From the NCBI GenBank assembly GCA_937920495.1, contig CALEUQ010000065.1, positions 1-33,905 on the forward strand: a stretch of DNA of 33,905 nt, written 5' to 3'. Shown in pieces: positions 1 to 9,101 of the stretch (the stretch's first letter is position 1; every line of letters begins with the position of its first letter). The notes beneath the pieces were generated by a model. That model made no database searches, was not told the origin of the DNA, and saw only the letters and a program-made list of their open reading frames with translations. The DNA is from an uncultured bacterium (GTDB taxonomy: Bacteria > Spirochaetota > UBA4802 > UB4802). Position numbers and translations under genes: made by a program.

Positions 1-934
1 CTGCTATCTCTTCCAGCGATGATGCCTGCTCACTTGTGCGCTGCGATAGGCTTTCATTCCCATTTGCTATCTCATTTACTGCCTGTGTTAAATTACTTAC
101 CGCTACCTTCACCTCTGCAACCAACTTCTCAAGATTGTCAGTAGCACTATTTAATGCACGTGCCATAACACCAATTTCGTCTTCTTGATCAATATCTATT
201 CTTTGACTCAGATCACCCTGTGCAATCAATTGTGAAAAATTTGCTACTTTGTTTAAAGGGCGTGATATCGTTCGTGCTATAAAATACGTAATAATAGCTA
301 CCAGTATAAACATAACAATAAACAACAATATTGATTTTATATATAATGACCTCATTTCACTACGTACATCCTCAATGTAAATCCCGGTACCCACTATCCA
401 GCCCCAGGGATTATACGCTTTTACAAAGCTAACTTTTGGAACAATTTTATCCTTTTGATCTTTGTACTGCCACATATAGTCAACAAAGCCTTCCCCTTTT
501 TCTTTACACACATTAACCATTGCAACAAAAAGGCGTTTACCATTGGGATCAGCATAATCGCTTATATCTTTGCCATCAAGATCGCTTCTGTATGGATGCA
601 TAATCATAGCAGGATAAAAATCGTTAATCCACAGATAATCTTTTTTATCAGGTCCATACCGCATTGCTTTGATTATGGTTATAGCCTGTTGTTTTGCATC
701 TTCTTGCGTTAGCAATCCATCCTTTGATTTTTTATCAAGTTCCTGCATGATATGAATTGCAATCTCCACTATATCCATTACTTTCTCTTTCTTTTTGTTT
801 AAGTATGATTCTTCAACAGCTGGCATAGCGTACATAAACACCGCCAAACCAAACACAATAATAACCACCAACCCCAAGGTAGCGATTTTATACTTTATGG
901 ATAAATTTCTCCACCATACAGATAGTGAATTCAT
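1..934 (-). CDS. Methyl-accepting chemotaxis protein, 5' part (runs off window)
   Basis: Transmembrane chemoreceptor that senses a small ligand outside the membrane and passes the signal to CheA/CheW. The 311 visible codons read in order: cytoplasmic start MNSLSVWWRN, first membrane helix (about residues 16-36), a periplasmic single Cache domain with the typical YLWINDFYPAMIMHP stretch (about 100-114) and PWGWIVGTGIY (about 176-186), second membrane helix (about 201-220), HAMP domain (about 221-272) and the beginning of the signalling helices, ending in LSQRTSEQASSLEEIA, a hallmark of MCPs. The conserved signalling hairpin lies beyond base 1. The start at 934 is set by AGGAGG at 940-945 with 5 bases of spacing. 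Cache domains of this type often bind small organic acids, but the ligand cannot be told from the sequence. Confidence 0.95.
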   Translation of the reverse strand, partial: MNSLSVWWRNLSIKYKIATLGLVVIIVFGLAVFMYAMPAVEESYLNKKKEKVMDIVEIAIHIMQELDKKSKDGLLTQEDAKQQAITIIKAMRYGPDKKDYLWINDFYPAMIMHPYRSDLDGKDISDYADPNGKRLFVAMVNVCKEKGEGFVDYMWQYKDQKDKIVPKVSFVKAYNPWGWIVGTGIYIEDVRSEMRSLYIKSILLFIVMFILVAIITYFIARTISRPLNKVANFSQLIAQGDLSQRIDIDQEDEIGVMARALNSATDNLEKLVAEVKVAVSNLTQAVNEIANGNESLSQRTSEQASSLEEIA

Positions 935-1048
935 ACATGCCTCCTGTTGTAATCTAAAACAGCATTTATATGTATATTGATTATAATTGATTCAATTATA
1001 AAATGCAACAAAATAATTAATATGTAAAGTCTTAAAAATAATTATTTA

Positions 1049-2014
1049 TCACTTCTCTTCAAAATACATTGCAGCATCCAGTACATCCAGATACACACCA
1101 TCAAAACCTGCATTCACAATTTTTCCTGAATAACTATTGCCAAACTCTTCTTCACCCGCACCATACACAATTTTATGCCACTGTTTATCCCAGTAGCGCA
1201 CCTTGAAATTTCCTTTCCATTCAGGATTCTCTTTTTCAAGAAAGGCAGGTTTGTTTTTTTTCCACTCATCTTTCCAGTAATAGCGATAATCTTCAGCCTC
1301 ACCTATTGACATATATGCAATTACAAGACGACGCGCGCCGTTTGGTTTTTTTTGTAGCTGTGCAACATCTTTTTTTGTCAGCATTTCATCCCAGAAGAAG
1401 GCATCAACAATCAGCACATCATACCATGTGTGCGATAGTAACTGTACAAATTCATCTTTGCTTTTGAATTTTTCAGGATTAATTAAATACAAAAAATTCT
1501 TTGCGTGCGATAGCCGCCGTACAGGATCTTCATTTTGGTTAAACATCCATGACGGTATTATTGAGCAGGCTCTATTTGTTTGAAACGAAATGAATCCCTT
1601 TTGAGATGACCTTTTAAACGAATCCTGCGCCTGTGTTGCAGTTTTGGGATAATCAATAACAAGTACAGGTTTTTTATAACGTGTAAAAATTGTAAGATAC
1701 GATAAGAAATACTGTGTGATCTTTGGTGGTGTCTTTACTCCATCTTTATTTTCATATCCATAGAAAAGCTCCTCAATACCTGTTGCATCAAGGGCATGCA
1801 TATAATCCAGTGCAACCTTACCTGTTGGTGTGCCATTTATGGTCACAAGCTCAAGTGCATTCTGTCCAATAACAAGAAACTCAGGATTATGCTTTTTTGC
1901 TGCTTTACTGAGTGCAATAACAAGCTCTCGCATCTTCTGGCGATAGTCTGGTTTTGCATTGCATAATGTTGTAGTAAAGATTATGACCCACACAAGAGCA
2001 ATACATCGTTTCAT
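1049..2014 (-). CDS. Secreted GH114 / TM1410-MJ1477-like putative glycoside hydrolase
   Basis: A 321-residue protein with a clear signal peptide (hydrophobic segment 4-18, likely cleavage after CNA at about residue 20). The C-terminal half carries the family's features: LVIAYMSIGEAEDYRYYWKDEW, then a WDKQWHKIVYG segment and GFDGVYLDVLDA close to the end. These match the TIM-barrel family once misnamed cysteinyl-tRNA synthetase-related (TM1410/MJ1477), which is grouped with GH114 endo-alpha-1,4-polygalactosaminidases. Substrate is inferred only: an extracellular or periplasmic galactosamine-containing polysaccharide is the family precedent. The frame ends soon after the last conserved strand (MYFEEK), so the C-terminus is short. 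Start chosen at 2014: AAGGAGA lies 9 bases upstream and the signal peptide begins there. It lies 114 bp upstream of the chemoreceptor in the same direction. Confidence 0.8.
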   Translation of the reverse strand: MKRCIALVWVIIFTTTLCNAKPDYRQKMRELVIALSKAAKKHNPEFLVIGQNALELVTINGTPTGKVALDYMHALDATGIEELFYGYENKDGVKTPPKITQYFLSYLTIFTRYKKPVLVIDYPKTATQAQDSFKRSSQKGFISFQTNRACSIIPSWMFNQNEDPVRRLSHAKNFLYLINPEKFKSKDEFVQLLSHTWYDVLIVDAFFWDEMLTKKDVAQLQKKPNGARRLVIAYMSIGEAEDYRYYWKDEWKKNKPAFLEKENPEWKGNFKVRYWDKQWHKIVYGAGEEEFGNSYSGKIVNAGFDGVYLDVLDAAMYFEEK

Positions 2015-2183
2015 ACGCTAACTTCTCCTTATGATTGTAAATTAGCAACCATCCGGTTACGCCACAACAGGCATTCGATGAGCATAGATTCCTTGCTACC
2101 ATTCTGAACATTTAATAAACGCTGGCATGGATACCCCTTGAGCTGGGCTCAGGGAACACACTATGGCATTCTGCCAGCAATCA

Positions 2184-2339
2184 CACCCGTTCGTAGAGTG
2201 TGGATAAAGCGTCATTGCGTTGTCTCGATTTCATCCCTATTCAATTTGAACCCGATAACCTCCATTCTTTACATGTAAATTGCGTCATCCAGTTTTAATC
2301 AGAATAACACTATGATAATGGGCACCCGTTCGTGGAGTG
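2184..2339. repeat. 17-bp repeat pair CACCCGTTCGTRGAGTG
   Basis: CACCCGTTCGTAGAGTG at 2184-2200 and CACCCGTTCGTGGAGTG at 2323-2339 differ at one base. A companion word CCAGCAATCA lies just before the first copy (2174-2183) and just after the second (2346-2355), so the two blocks are permuted. This looks like decayed interspersed repeat material. Confidence 0.6.
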
Positions 2340-2414
2340 ATTACGCCAGCAATCATATCAAGACGAGTATGCATATTCAATGACCGCAGTGGCAACCAGG
2401 TGCCAGGTGTACGC

Positions 2415-2482
2415 GTGTGCGCGTATTTCAATGCAAGCAGTGTGCGCGCACGTTTCAAGAGCCTCAACGTGCGCGCATATTT
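2415..2482. repeat. Three GTGCGCG-type blocks, alternating purine-pyrimidine tract
   Basis: Three blocks share the pattern GTGYGCGC followed by an ATTT/GTTTCAA-like tail: 2415-2431, 2440-2458 and 2468-2482. The alternation of G/C and T/A purine-pyrimidine steps is of the kind that can adopt Z-DNA. They sit directly 3' of the secreted-protein gene on the minus strand, whose stop codon is at 2511. Confidence 0.45.
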
Positions 2483-2510
2483 AACAGTAACTATCGCCCG
2501 TAAACAAAAA

Positions 2511-3494
2511 CTATTGTTTTTGCCGTGCACTACCTTGTTGTTCTTTTGGACTCAATGTTACTGTTTTCTTATTGTTCCCCTTTGAGCGTTCCGCAATCTG
2601 ATTTGTTGCATCAATAAATGCAGTGACAGCTGTTTCTTCAGTGATGGTAATATCAGGTACCGCAAACTGCACTTCACCATATTTTAACTTGCGCTCTGGA
2701 TCAAATTGAGGCAATATAGCTTCAACAACTTTATCGCCAGCTTTCACCTGCAACACAACGGCCTTGCTTCCAGTTTGTTTCCACAACGCATCAGGGAAAA
2801 ATCCTTTATCTTTTTCCACTGTAACAATAATTTTGTTGCCTCGCCCCAGCGTTATATCCTTTATCAAAAGATCCGGCTTATTGGGATCCTTTTCCCACAA
2901 GCTACGTTCAATATCAAACATCTCACCAGGAAAATCTATGAGTATTGTGCCCTCAATTTCAGAAGGATTCTCATTGTCAATCATAACAATATACTTCCCT
3001 TCCACTTCAAGGCGTTCCTTATCATCTATAACATGTTCAATACGAGCATTATTACCATCCCAGGCATTATCAGCACCATGATACCATTTTGGCGGCTTAT
3101 CCTTTTTGCCTAACACTTTCTTTACATTGTATTTTAGATTATCAATAAGACTCTTAATATTTTTTACACGCAACATAAGAATTGAAGGCACGTATTTATC
3201 TTCAAAATTTATCCACTGTTGCCATAGATCCGGTTCAACCTTGTCAAACACCCTTGCATCAACTAAAGAAACGCGTATCATTGCTTTTGGATGTGCTTTT
3301 GTTACCTGTACATACACGCGTAATTTTCCAGGCCCTGTGACTTCCAGCGGATACAGCAACGTATAGGGATCACCAGGTGTTCCCTGATATGCTTTGAATG
3401 TCTGATAAATCATCCCCTTTTTCTCATCCATTGAGTACGTCAGCGATGAGATAACTAAAATTACAGCAACCACAAAAAAAACTTTACGCTTCAT
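2511..3494 (-). CDS. Secreted protein of unknown function
   Basis: I do not recognise the family. The start at 3494 is chosen because GGAGG (3499-3503) sits 4 bases upstream and because it opens a classical signal peptide: MKRK, hydrophobic core to about residue 18, cleavage near SLTYS. An in-frame extension upstream to 3566 has no ribosome site. The mature 306 residues are soluble and charged. They seem to hold two beta-rich parts: an N-terminal part with YPLEVTGPGKLRVYVQV, and a C-terminal part beginning KPDLLIKDITLGRGNKI (about residue 208), which resembles the opening strand of CARDB/Ig-like adhesion modules. The tail is Lys/Gln-rich. It is divergent from the SDR gene with about 98 bp between starts, so both promoters must lie there. 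A periplasmic or surface role is inferred. Confidence 0.75.
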   Translation of the reverse strand: MKRKVFFVVAVILVISSLTYSMDEKKGMIYQTFKAYQGTPGDPYTLLYPLEVTGPGKLRVYVQVTKAHPKAMIRVSLVDARVFDKVEPDLWQQWINFEDKYVPSILMLRVKNIKSLIDNLKYNVKKVLGKKDKPPKWYHGADNAWDGNNARIEHVIDDKERLEVEGKYIVMIDNENPSEIEGTILIDFPGEMFDIERSLWEKDPNKPDLLIKDITLGRGNKIIVTVEKDKGFFPDALWKQTGSKAVVLQVKAGDKVVEAILPQFDPERKLKYGEVQFAVPDITITEETAVTAFIDATNQIAERSKGNNKKTVTLSPKEQQGSARQKQ

Positions 3495-3591
3495 AATACC
3501 TCCATAGTATAATGTTTTAAAACAACACAATAATAAGGCAATAGTATGAATTTCAAAAAAAGTCAAACATAATTACAAACTGGAGGATGCT

Positions 3592-4383
3592 ATGGATCTA
3601 CAGCTAACACACAAAATAGCAGTTATCACTGCAGCAAGCAAAGGGCTGGGAAAAGCTGTTGCACTGGAATTATCAAAGGAAGGGGCAATATGTGTTATTT
3701 GCTCGCGCGATAGTAACCTGTTACAACACACTGCGAATGAAATAATGTCACAAACCGGAAACAAAGTCATGCCACTACCGTGCGATGTAACCAATGCTGA
3801 TGAAATTAATAAACTTAAGGATGAAGTACTCACCCGATACAACACAGTGGACATACTCTTCACCAATGCTGGCGGACCTCCCGCTGGAAGCATCAAGGAT
3901 TTTTCAGCTGAAGATTATCAGAAGGCAATAGAACTTAATTTAATAAGCGCTATAAATCTTATCCATGCTTTTTTGCCTGCCATGCAAAAACAGCAGTATG
4001 GAAGAATCATAGCATCAACATCTATTACAGTAAAACAACCGCTGGATAACCTGGTGTTGTCCAACGTATCACGAATTGGCGTTGTAGCGTTTATAAAGAG
4101 CATAGCCAATCAATATGGCACATACAATATTACAGCAAACTCGGTAGCACCGGGATATATCCTCACCGACAGGCTGAAACATCTGATCCAATTAAAAGCG
4201 CAGCAGGAAAATACAACGTATGAAGAAGCACTTTCCAGCTTTGCAGCAGAAATACCTCTGCAACGAATTGGAACACCGGAAGAGTTTGCTGCACTTGTTG
4301 CATTTTTAGCTTCCCCAAAAGCGGGATACATTAATGGTCAAACAATACTCATTGATGGTGGAATGTATAAGGGGCTGTTTTGA
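3592..4383 (+). CDS. Divergent SDR oxidoreductase (BKR-like, atypical active site)
   Basis: A 263-residue short-chain dehydrogenase/reductase fold. The nucleotide-binding motif is TAASKGLG (13-20), NAGG is at 92-95, the family Asn is near 116 and a PGYILTDR segment follows strand 6. The catalytic region keeps Ser 142/144 (IIASTSITVKQP), but the usual Tyr-x3-Lys reads S157-N-V-S-R161, so both Tyr and Lys are replaced. This matches a known beta-ketoacyl-ACP-reductase-like SDR subgroup that deviates at both the cofactor motif and the tetrad. It is therefore annotated by homology as 3-oxoacyl-ACP reductase, but that activity is doubtful. GGAGG at 3582-3586 supports the start. Its stop is 1 bp from the convergent exonuclease III gene. 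Confidence 0.85.
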   Translation: MDLQLTHKIAVITAASKGLGKAVALELSKEGAICVICSRDSNLLQHTANEIMSQTGNKVMPLPCDVTNADEINKLKDEVLTRYNTVDILFTNAGGPPAGSIKDFSAEDYQKAIELNLISAINLIHAFLPAMQKQQYGRIIASTSITVKQPLDNLVLSNVSRIGVVAFIKSIANQYGTYNITANSVAPGYILTDRLKHLIQLKAQQENTTYEEALSSFAAEIPLQRIGTPEEFAALVAFLASPKAGYINGQTILIDGGMYKGLF

Positions 4384-4384
4384 G

Positions 4385-5155
4385 TTATATGTCTAAAATA
4401 ATTCCTACGGGACAATGATCCGAGCCTTCAACTTTATCAAGGATGAACGCATCCTTAACTTTTGGTACTAAATCATTACTTACAAAAAAATAATCAATAC
4501 GCCAGCCAATGTTGCGCTCACGCGCTTTTGTTTTATAATCCCACCAGGAATAGTGTCCACCCTCTTTAACAAATAAGCGAAAAGTATCTGTATAGCCGCA
4601 GGCTATGAATTTGTCTATCCATTCTCTTTCTATAGGCAAAAATCCTGAAACATTTTCATTTTCCTTTGGGCGGGCCAAATCTATCTCAGTGTGCGCAGTA
4701 TTTACATCGCCACACATTACAATGCTTTTTCCTTTTTTACGTAGTTGTTCTGCATGATCCAGGAACGCATCATAAAATTCCATTTTGTATTGCAATCGCT
4801 CTTTTGACGCTTTCCCGTTAGGGAAATAGATATTATACAGGACAAATGTATCATAATATGCAATTAATATCCTGCCCTCAGTGTCAAAGAGTTCTATACC
4901 AAAGCCTGTTTCTATTTTTTGTGGTTGCACTGTAGAATAGACTGCTACACCACTGTAACCCTTTTTTTGTGCTTCCGCAAAATACTGATAATATCCTTTT
5001 ATATTTTTAAGTTCCGGTGGAAACTGGTCAGCTGTGGCCTTTGTTTCCTGCAAGCACAGGATATCCGGCTTTTCATATGCAAACCACTCATAAAAACCTT
5101 TTTTGTATACTGCTCTTATGCCATTGACATTCCATGAAATGAGCTTTAGTTTCAT
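4385..5155 (-). CDS. xth: Exonuclease III / AP endonuclease
   Basis: Mg-dependent enzyme of base excision repair that cuts 5' of abasic sites and trims 3' blocks. The 256 residues hold all EEP-fold landmarks: WNVNGIRA (N9), LCLQETKA (metal ligand E37), YFPNG, GDVNTAH (D150, N152), a long NIGWRIDYF segment, and SDHCPVG with catalytic H247. Length is normal for ExoA/Xth. It follows the coiled-coil gene by 7 bp and has no Shine-Dalgarno of its own, so it is probably translated by coupling. No residue of the active site is missing. Confidence 0.95.
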   Translation of the reverse strand: MKLKLISWNVNGIRAVYKKGFYEWFAYEKPDILCLQETKATADQFPPELKNIKGYYQYFAEAQKKGYSGVAVYSTVQPQKIETGFGIELFDTEGRILIAYYDTFVLYNIYFPNGKASKERLQYKMEFYDAFLDHAEQLRKKGKSIVMCGDVNTAHTEIDLARPKENENVSGFLPIEREWIDKFIACGYTDTFRLFVKEGGHYSWWDYKTKARERNIGWRIDYFFVSNDLVPKVKDAFILDKVEGSDHCPVGIILDI

Positions 5156-5162
5156 TTTTTTA

Positions 5163-5651
5163 TTATAATTTTATAAACGCAATAATTATAGTTGTGGCTG
5201 ATACTATTAGACCAAATGTCCATACCATAAATTGAAAGAGCCTTCTTGTTAACATATCAAACCGGTTCTCTAATAGTTCCATACGTTTTTCCAGAAACTC
5301 AAAACGCTTGTCTACCTGCTCAAAACGCTTATCTACCTGCTCAAAACGCTTATCTACCTGCTCAAAACGCTTATCTACCTGCTCAAAACGCTTTTCTACC
5401 TGTTCAAAACGCTTATCTACCTGCTCAAAACGACGCTCCATCAGCTGGAAACCTTTTTCCATCATTTCGAAACCCTTTTGTATCAGTTCCCGCTGATGCT
5501 TCAACTCCTCTTCCACACGCACCATACGTTCACGCAGTTCTATCTCGTACACAACAGGCGGCCTGGCATAACTTTGCTCAGCCAGTATCCTTGGTAGATT
5601 TTCCTTTAAATAATTTTCAATAAATTCAATGTCTTTCTGTTCTAATGCCAT
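5163..5651 (-). CDS. Tail-anchored coiled-coil protein with heptad repeats
   Basis: Not a recognised enzyme. The 162 residues form a short N-terminal helix region (1-45), then heptads without a break from about residue 50 to 135: six units of RFEQV(D/E)K followed by [14 protein letters not shown] and RFDMLTR. A single membrane helix (about 139-160, [19 protein letters not shown]) ends the protein. The heptads are encoded by an exact 21-bp repeat, so the number of units can change by slippage without breaking the frame. Such proteins are widespread in bacteria as hypothetical proteins; a structural or scaffolding role at the inner membrane is inferred. It is probably cotranscribed with xth downstream. 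Its upstream flank holds a dispersed repeat copy. Confidence 0.85.
   Translation of the reverse strand: MALEQKDIEFIENYLKENLPRILAEQSYARPPVVYEIELRERMVRVEEELKHQRELIQKGFEMMEKGFQLMERRFEQVDKRFEQVEKRFEQVDKRFEQVDKRFEQVDKRFEQVDKRFEFLEKRMELLENRFDMLTRRLFQFMVWTFGLIVSATTIIIAFIKL
5301..5426 (-). repeat. Six tandem 21-bp units encoding RFEQV(D/E)K
   Basis: Units start at 5301, 5322, 5343, 5364, 5385 and 5406. Those at 5322, 5343, 5364 and 5406 are identical; the unit at 5301 differs at one base and the one at 5385 carries the D-to-E change. Near-identity at the DNA level points to recent slippage or recombination, while the following heptads are diverged. Confidence 0.95.
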
Positions 5652-5764
5652 AGTAAAATAATCACCACAGGTTGATAAATTGTAATTTATTATAATGAAA
5701 TAGTTTTACTACATTTACCGGAACAAATATAGTATAATTAATAAAGTTTGTCAATAATATTAAA

Positions 5765-5904
5765 AGGCTCATTTCGTAAGTTTGGGAAAATTATACAAAA
5801 TACAAAAAAAAGTAGGTGCTTTTAATTCCAATGCAATGATTATCTATAAATACGTGCCGTACAGGGATGTACAACCTTGCTTCGACAAGCTCAGCAACCT
5901 TACT
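5765..5904 (-). repeat. Dispersed repeat, copy A (inverted relative to copies B and C)
   Basis: Reads as the reverse complement of 33,050-33,187: it runs from AGGCTCAT through AAGTAGGTGCTTTTAATTCC and ATCTATAAATACGTGCCGTA, then the small hairpin GCCGTACA/TGTAC, into TTCGACAAGCTCAGCAACC. Only one unit of the CTGAGCTTGTCGAAG tandem is present here. Confidence 0.85.
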
Positions 5905-5981
5905 TTTATATATCATCACAGGTGGCTATAAATGATATTATTCGGGAACACCATCCGTGAAAGGATTACACATTAAAGATT

Positions 5982-6014
5982 TACACCTCCACCGCCGAAA
6001 GCAGCGGAGGTGTA
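5982..6014 (-). terminator. Hairpin after the panE-MFS operon, probable terminator
   Basis: Arms TACACCTCC (5982-5990) and GGAGGTGTA (6006-6014) pair perfectly around a GC-rich loop, 22 bp after the MFS stop codon. Read on the minus strand it is followed by AATCTTT, a weak U-tract. A similar hairpin (ACACCCCCGCC arms) occurs at 32,024, so this may be a member of a repeat family that serves as a terminator. Confidence 0.55.
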
Positions 6015-6035
6015 CAATATGTATAGTGTTTTGTT

Positions 6036-7202
6036 TTATTGTTGTTTTTGTAACCGCATTATATATATAAAAAGTACTAATGCAATTACTTCTGAAACAA
6101 CTGCAAACACCATAATGTAGGCAATATTCATTTCATATAACCATCCCATTATGCTTGCACCAAAAAACATAAAGACACCATAGGCTGTGTTAAATATTCC
6201 GTAGCCAGTGCCGCGCTTTTTAAGTGATGTCAGATCTGCTATCGCTGCACGCATTATAGTTTCGTGTATGGCCATCACAACGCCCCACAGGATAATACCA
6301 ATAACCACTGCTATCCAGTTAAAAGTAAACGCCAGCACCGGAACTATGGCCGAAAGTACTGGTATAACTATAAGTACCTGCAATCCATTTTTGTCATATA
6401 GTTTACCGATAACTATCGCACATACTGCATCAACACCCATAGCCACTGCATACAGCAATGGGATAGCAGCATCACTAACAATAGCATTGGCTTTCAGGTG
6501 ATATGCAACAACAGGAAAGCTTGCAAATCCAATAATTGCAAAAGCTGAAAATGCAGTGTAAACCCAGAACGTTGTGGTTAATTTATCAGGAAGGTTACTT
6601 GCAGTTTTAGATGTTTCAAATTTTTCAGGATGTGGAACAAGATACCGTGCAATAATCAGCACACCAATAAGAAGCACAAATGGAATCCACATAATGGTGT
6701 AGCCTAAATTGTAATCAACTATATATGCAAAGATTACGGTAAAGATTAAAGGTCCTGCAATAGCCCCTATTTGATCCACTGCTTCGTGCAGACCAAAGCC
6801 AAGGCCTCGTCCAACCTGTGTGGTAACCTGCGATAAGATAGTATCCTTTGCAGGACTACGCAAAGCTTTCCCCAATCGCTCTGCAACCATTAAAATGGCA
6901 GCTACCTGCCATATTCCCGTTAGCGCCAGAAGCGGCACCGAAATAAGCAATCCATATCCTATAAAGGTAAACAACCAGTATGCTTTAGTTCTATCGCTCA
7001 CATACCCTGAAACCAGCCTGATGGCATACCCAATGAACTCACCCAACCCCGCAACAACGCCAACCCACAGTGCACTTGCACCAAGCTCTTTTAAATACTG
7101 TGCATTGACACTTCGCGCCCCTTCATAAATGATATCACCAAGAAGACTAATAACGCCAAAAAGAATAATGAACTGATACGCACGCTTTGTTATGTCAGTC
7201 AT
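6036..7202 (-). CDS. MFS transporter
   Basis: Polytopic inner-membrane carrier of 388 residues with about 12 hydrophobic helices. The N-terminal half carries LLGDIIYEGARSVNAQYLKELGAS and, between helices 2 and 3, SGYVSDRTKAYW, the usual loop 2-3 signature region. ERLGKALRSPAKDTILS and GFGLHEAVDQIGA are conserved in a family often found as uncharacterised MFS proteins in bacteria and archaea. Substrate unknown. The start at 7202 has GGAGGAG at 7207-7213 and overlaps the stop of the peptidase gene by 8 bases, indicating coupling; an upstream start at 7229 would lengthen that overlap and lacks a ribosome site. It is last of four genes in the operon. Confidence 0.9.
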   Translation of the reverse strand: MTDITKRAYQFIILFGVISLLGDIIYEGARSVNAQYLKELGASALWVGVVAGLGEFIGYAIRLVSGYVSDRTKAYWLFTFIGYGLLISVPLLALTGIWQVAAILMVAERLGKALRSPAKDTILSQVTTQVGRGLGFGLHEAVDQIGAIAGPLIFTVIFAYIVDYNLGYTIMWIPFVLLIGVLIIARYLVPHPEKFETSKTASNLPDKLTTTFWVYTAFSAFAIIGFASFPVVAYHLKANAIVSDAAIPLLYAVAMGVDAVCAIVIGKLYDKNGLQVLIVIPVLSAIVPVLAFTFNWIAVVIGIILWGVVMAIHETIMRAAIADLTSLKKRGTGYGIFNTAYGVFMFFGASIMGWLYEMNIAYIMVFAVVSEVIALVLFIYIMRLQKQQ

Positions 7203-8346
7203 TGTACTCCTCCATATCGCGTATTGCAAATATCCAGCGCAGGTAGCGCTTTATATCAACAGGACTCATGTTATAGCCTAAATATATTCCATCCACCCAT
7301 AATTCAAAATGCAGATGTTGGCCGTAAGTTTTACCCTGTGCCTCACCTAAAAGGCCTGAGTTACCAACCCACCCGATACGCTGCCCTTTTTTTACAATTG
7401 TACCAACTGTAATCTTAGCATCAATCTTTGAAAGATGGTTGTAGGCAGACAACACGCCATTTTTATGATCAATCCACACCTGCCTGCCCCCAAATGAGCG
7501 CTTAATAAATGTTGCCGGATTTTTTTGATAGTAGAGCGATAGCTGCTTCCATTGCTCTTCCGTAAAAGGCACATAGCTGGTATCAGCCCTCACCACCACT
7601 CCATCGGCACACGCCAGCACCGGCGTAGTTTCGTCAACCGGTATTGGCAGGAAGTTATCTTCATTGAAATAAAAAAAAATATCCAGTCCATAATGAGTAC
7701 CACCACGATATCCCCGTGGTGCATTGGGATATCCGGAATCATGTTCGGGAAACAAGCCATTTTTTATTGGGAAACAAAGATTATATAATCGCTTGTCAAA
7801 ATATTGCAACCTGGCACTTCCTGCATATACTGCAATCTCTGCTATTGCTGCATACCCATCAATGACTGCATCCTGCGGTATATATATTCTGAATGTGCTG
7901 GCATCAATACCTGCAAGGTTTACTTTCACAGTATTTTTATAATTACTCTTTCCCAGAAAACCTTTTTTTTCTTTTTGTAAAAAATCAACCCTGGAATAAT
8001 CAAACCACTTACCATCATACATAAACTGTAAAACACAGTATGTAATTGTTTTGTAATTATCTTTGGTGCCTGCAGTGACTTCAATATCAGTCATAATCCT
8101 TTTAACACCAAAATCTATTTCAATCCACTGATCACCACCCTTTTGTGATATCCACGAAGTATCTCCATCATCATCCAGTGCTTTTTCGCCTCTGTGGTTT
8201 TTACTGAAATTGCTGCTTGTGGCATAGTAAATTTTTTGCTGTGTATTATTACCACAGATTATGTAGTCTTTACCCTTAGTGCTTCGTGCAGGAACAAAAT
8301 TTGTGATGATGGAACATATAATCACTGATGTAATGGCTGCATTCAT
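7195..8346 (-). CDS. Secreted M23 metallopeptidase with discoidin-like domain
   Basis: Signal peptide ([20 protein letters not shown]), then an F5/8 type C-like beta-sandwich of about residues 40-175 ([25 protein letters not shown] start, FRIYIPQ...IAEIAVYA end), then a LytM/M23 peptidase domain. Zinc ligands are visible: H218 and D222 in HYGLD, and the HLH motif at H344/H346, with H304 in SAYNH as the usual third conserved His. M23 enzymes cut peptide cross-links of peptidoglycan; the discoidin part probably binds a carbohydrate. Start set at 8346 rather than 8364 because it gives an ATGA overlap with the stop of the preceding gene and begins the signal peptide directly. A domain pair of this order is less common than a lone M23 with coiled coils. 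Confidence 0.9.
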   Translation of the reverse strand: MNAAITSVIICSIITNFVPARSTKGKDYIICGNNTQQKIYYATSSNFSKNHRGEKALDDDGDTSWISQKGGDQWIEIDFGVKRIMTDIEVTAGTKDNYKTITYCVLQFMYDGKWFDYSRVDFLQKEKKGFLGKSNYKNTVKVNLAGIDASTFRIYIPQDAVIDGYAAIAEIAVYAGSARLQYFDKRLYNLCFPIKNGLFPEHDSGYPNAPRGYRGGTHYGLDIFFYFNEDNFLPIPVDETTPVLACADGVVVRADTSYVPFTEEQWKQLSLYYQKNPATFIKRSFGGRQVWIDHKNGVLSAYNHLSKIDAKITVGTIVKKGQRIGWVGNSGLLGEAQGKTYGQHLHFELWVDGIYLGYNMSPVDIKRYLRWIFAIRDMEEYND

Positions 8347-9101
8347 ATATTTCTTCCACAGCATTTCTTATATTTCTTACCACTGCCACATGGGCAAAAA
8401 TCATTGCGTCCTATTTCTTTTTTTATAGTATTTCGATTATTGTGCATCAATCTGCCTTTTTTAAGATAACTATCTCTTAATTTCCTTCCATATTGAATCA
8501 GCACTTTTATGATATCAGGAAGAATTAAAATATTTTTTTTAAGATTTTCATCTTTCAAACTAACTGCATCCATCATTTCTAAAAATTTTGGATTTACAGG
8601 CAATTTATCCTTATGCAACGCGTATGTTATCAAAAATATAATGTAAATGAAGATATAAATTTTCATATCGTCAATTTGCATTTCTTTAATGATTTTCTTA
8701 TCGGGTGGTAACCAATATTTGTAATCAACAAATATTCCCCGCATAAAGCCATAACACCAATCCTGAACTGCTATGATCAATTCATTTGATAGATTGTCTT
8801 CAGTCACAGTGTAAGGAAACGTAAGTGTATTATTTTGTAAAGCTTTAATATACGCATTTTGGGCATCGATTAAGTGCTGATTGAATAACATTACATCTAC
8901 AAGTGAATCAAATTCAGGTTCAGGATCTCCAAAAATTGAAGCCAGAATATCATCAAGCGAAATAAATGGTGATGAGATAGCACAACAAAATAAAAATCCT
9001 TCCAGTTGTTCTATAGTAAATACCTCATCATTTCGTGCTAAAATAAGATATTGTAGCAAATTTTTTCTTTGCTTTTCAGATAGATAGTGTTTCTTATACA
9101 T
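8343..9101 (-). CDS. UPF0149 (YecA/YgfB-like) protein with C-terminal SEC-C zinc motif
   Basis: 252 residues. The N-terminal UPF0149 helical domain is recognised by [20 protein letters not shown] (about 35-54), the acidic [11 protein letters not shown] and [10 protein letters not shown], the counterparts of the family's LxGF...EPEF...W..GF pattern. The C-terminus ends in [16 protein letters not shown], the SEC-C motif that binds one zinc and in SecA contacts SecB and the ribosome. Function of YecA proteins is not settled; the zinc tail of E. coli YecA is reported to act near the ribosome. Start at 9101 preferred over 9113 because GAGGG is 5 bases upstream; it overlaps the panE end by 8 bases. 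The next gene encodes a secreted enzyme. Confidence 0.85.
   Translation of the reverse strand: MYKKHYLSEKQRKNLLQYLILARNDEVFTIEQLEGFLFCCAISSPFISLDDILASIFGDPEPEFDSLVDVMLFNQHLIDAQNAYIKALQNNTLTFPYTVTEDNLSNELIIAVQDWCYGFMRGIFVDYKYWLPPDKKIIKEMQIDDMKIYIFIYIIFLITYALHKDKLPVNPKFLEMMDAVSLKDENLKKNILILPDIIKVLIQYGRKLRDSYLKKGRLMHNNRNTIKKEIGRNDFCPCGSGKKYKKCCGRNI

Larger units (their letters stand above)
2015..2510. other. Non-coding spacer with short repeats and a GC-alternating tract
   Basis: No convincing gene in this roughly 500 bp; the frames on both strands lack ribosome sites and family-like sequence. It holds an imperfect hairpin (CCCCTTGAGC paired with GCTCAGGG, 2134-2154), a 17-bp repeat pair and a run of CG/TG alternation, listed separately. 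Confidence 0.6.
5652..6035. other. Intergenic region holding a dispersed repeat and an operon-end hairpin
   Basis: No gene seen. It contains repeat copy A (5765-5904) and the hairpin at 5982-6014, listed separately, plus the promoter region of the coiled-coil gene, where I see no convincing -35/-10 pair. Confidence 0.6.

Noticed and set aside
2236-2262. tRNA-like T-loop on the minus strand (GGGTTCAAATT)
   Set aside because: No 5-bp T-stem, anticodon arm or acceptor pairing can be built around it.
2706-3366. Plus-strand frames opposite the secreted protein
   Set aside because: The minus-strand frame has a signal peptide and Shine-Dalgarno; the opposite ones have neither.
5246-5623. Plus-strand frames opposite the coiled-coil gene
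   Set aside because: They are the antisense reading of the 21-bp tandem repeat; a repeat of length divisible by three keeps all frames open.
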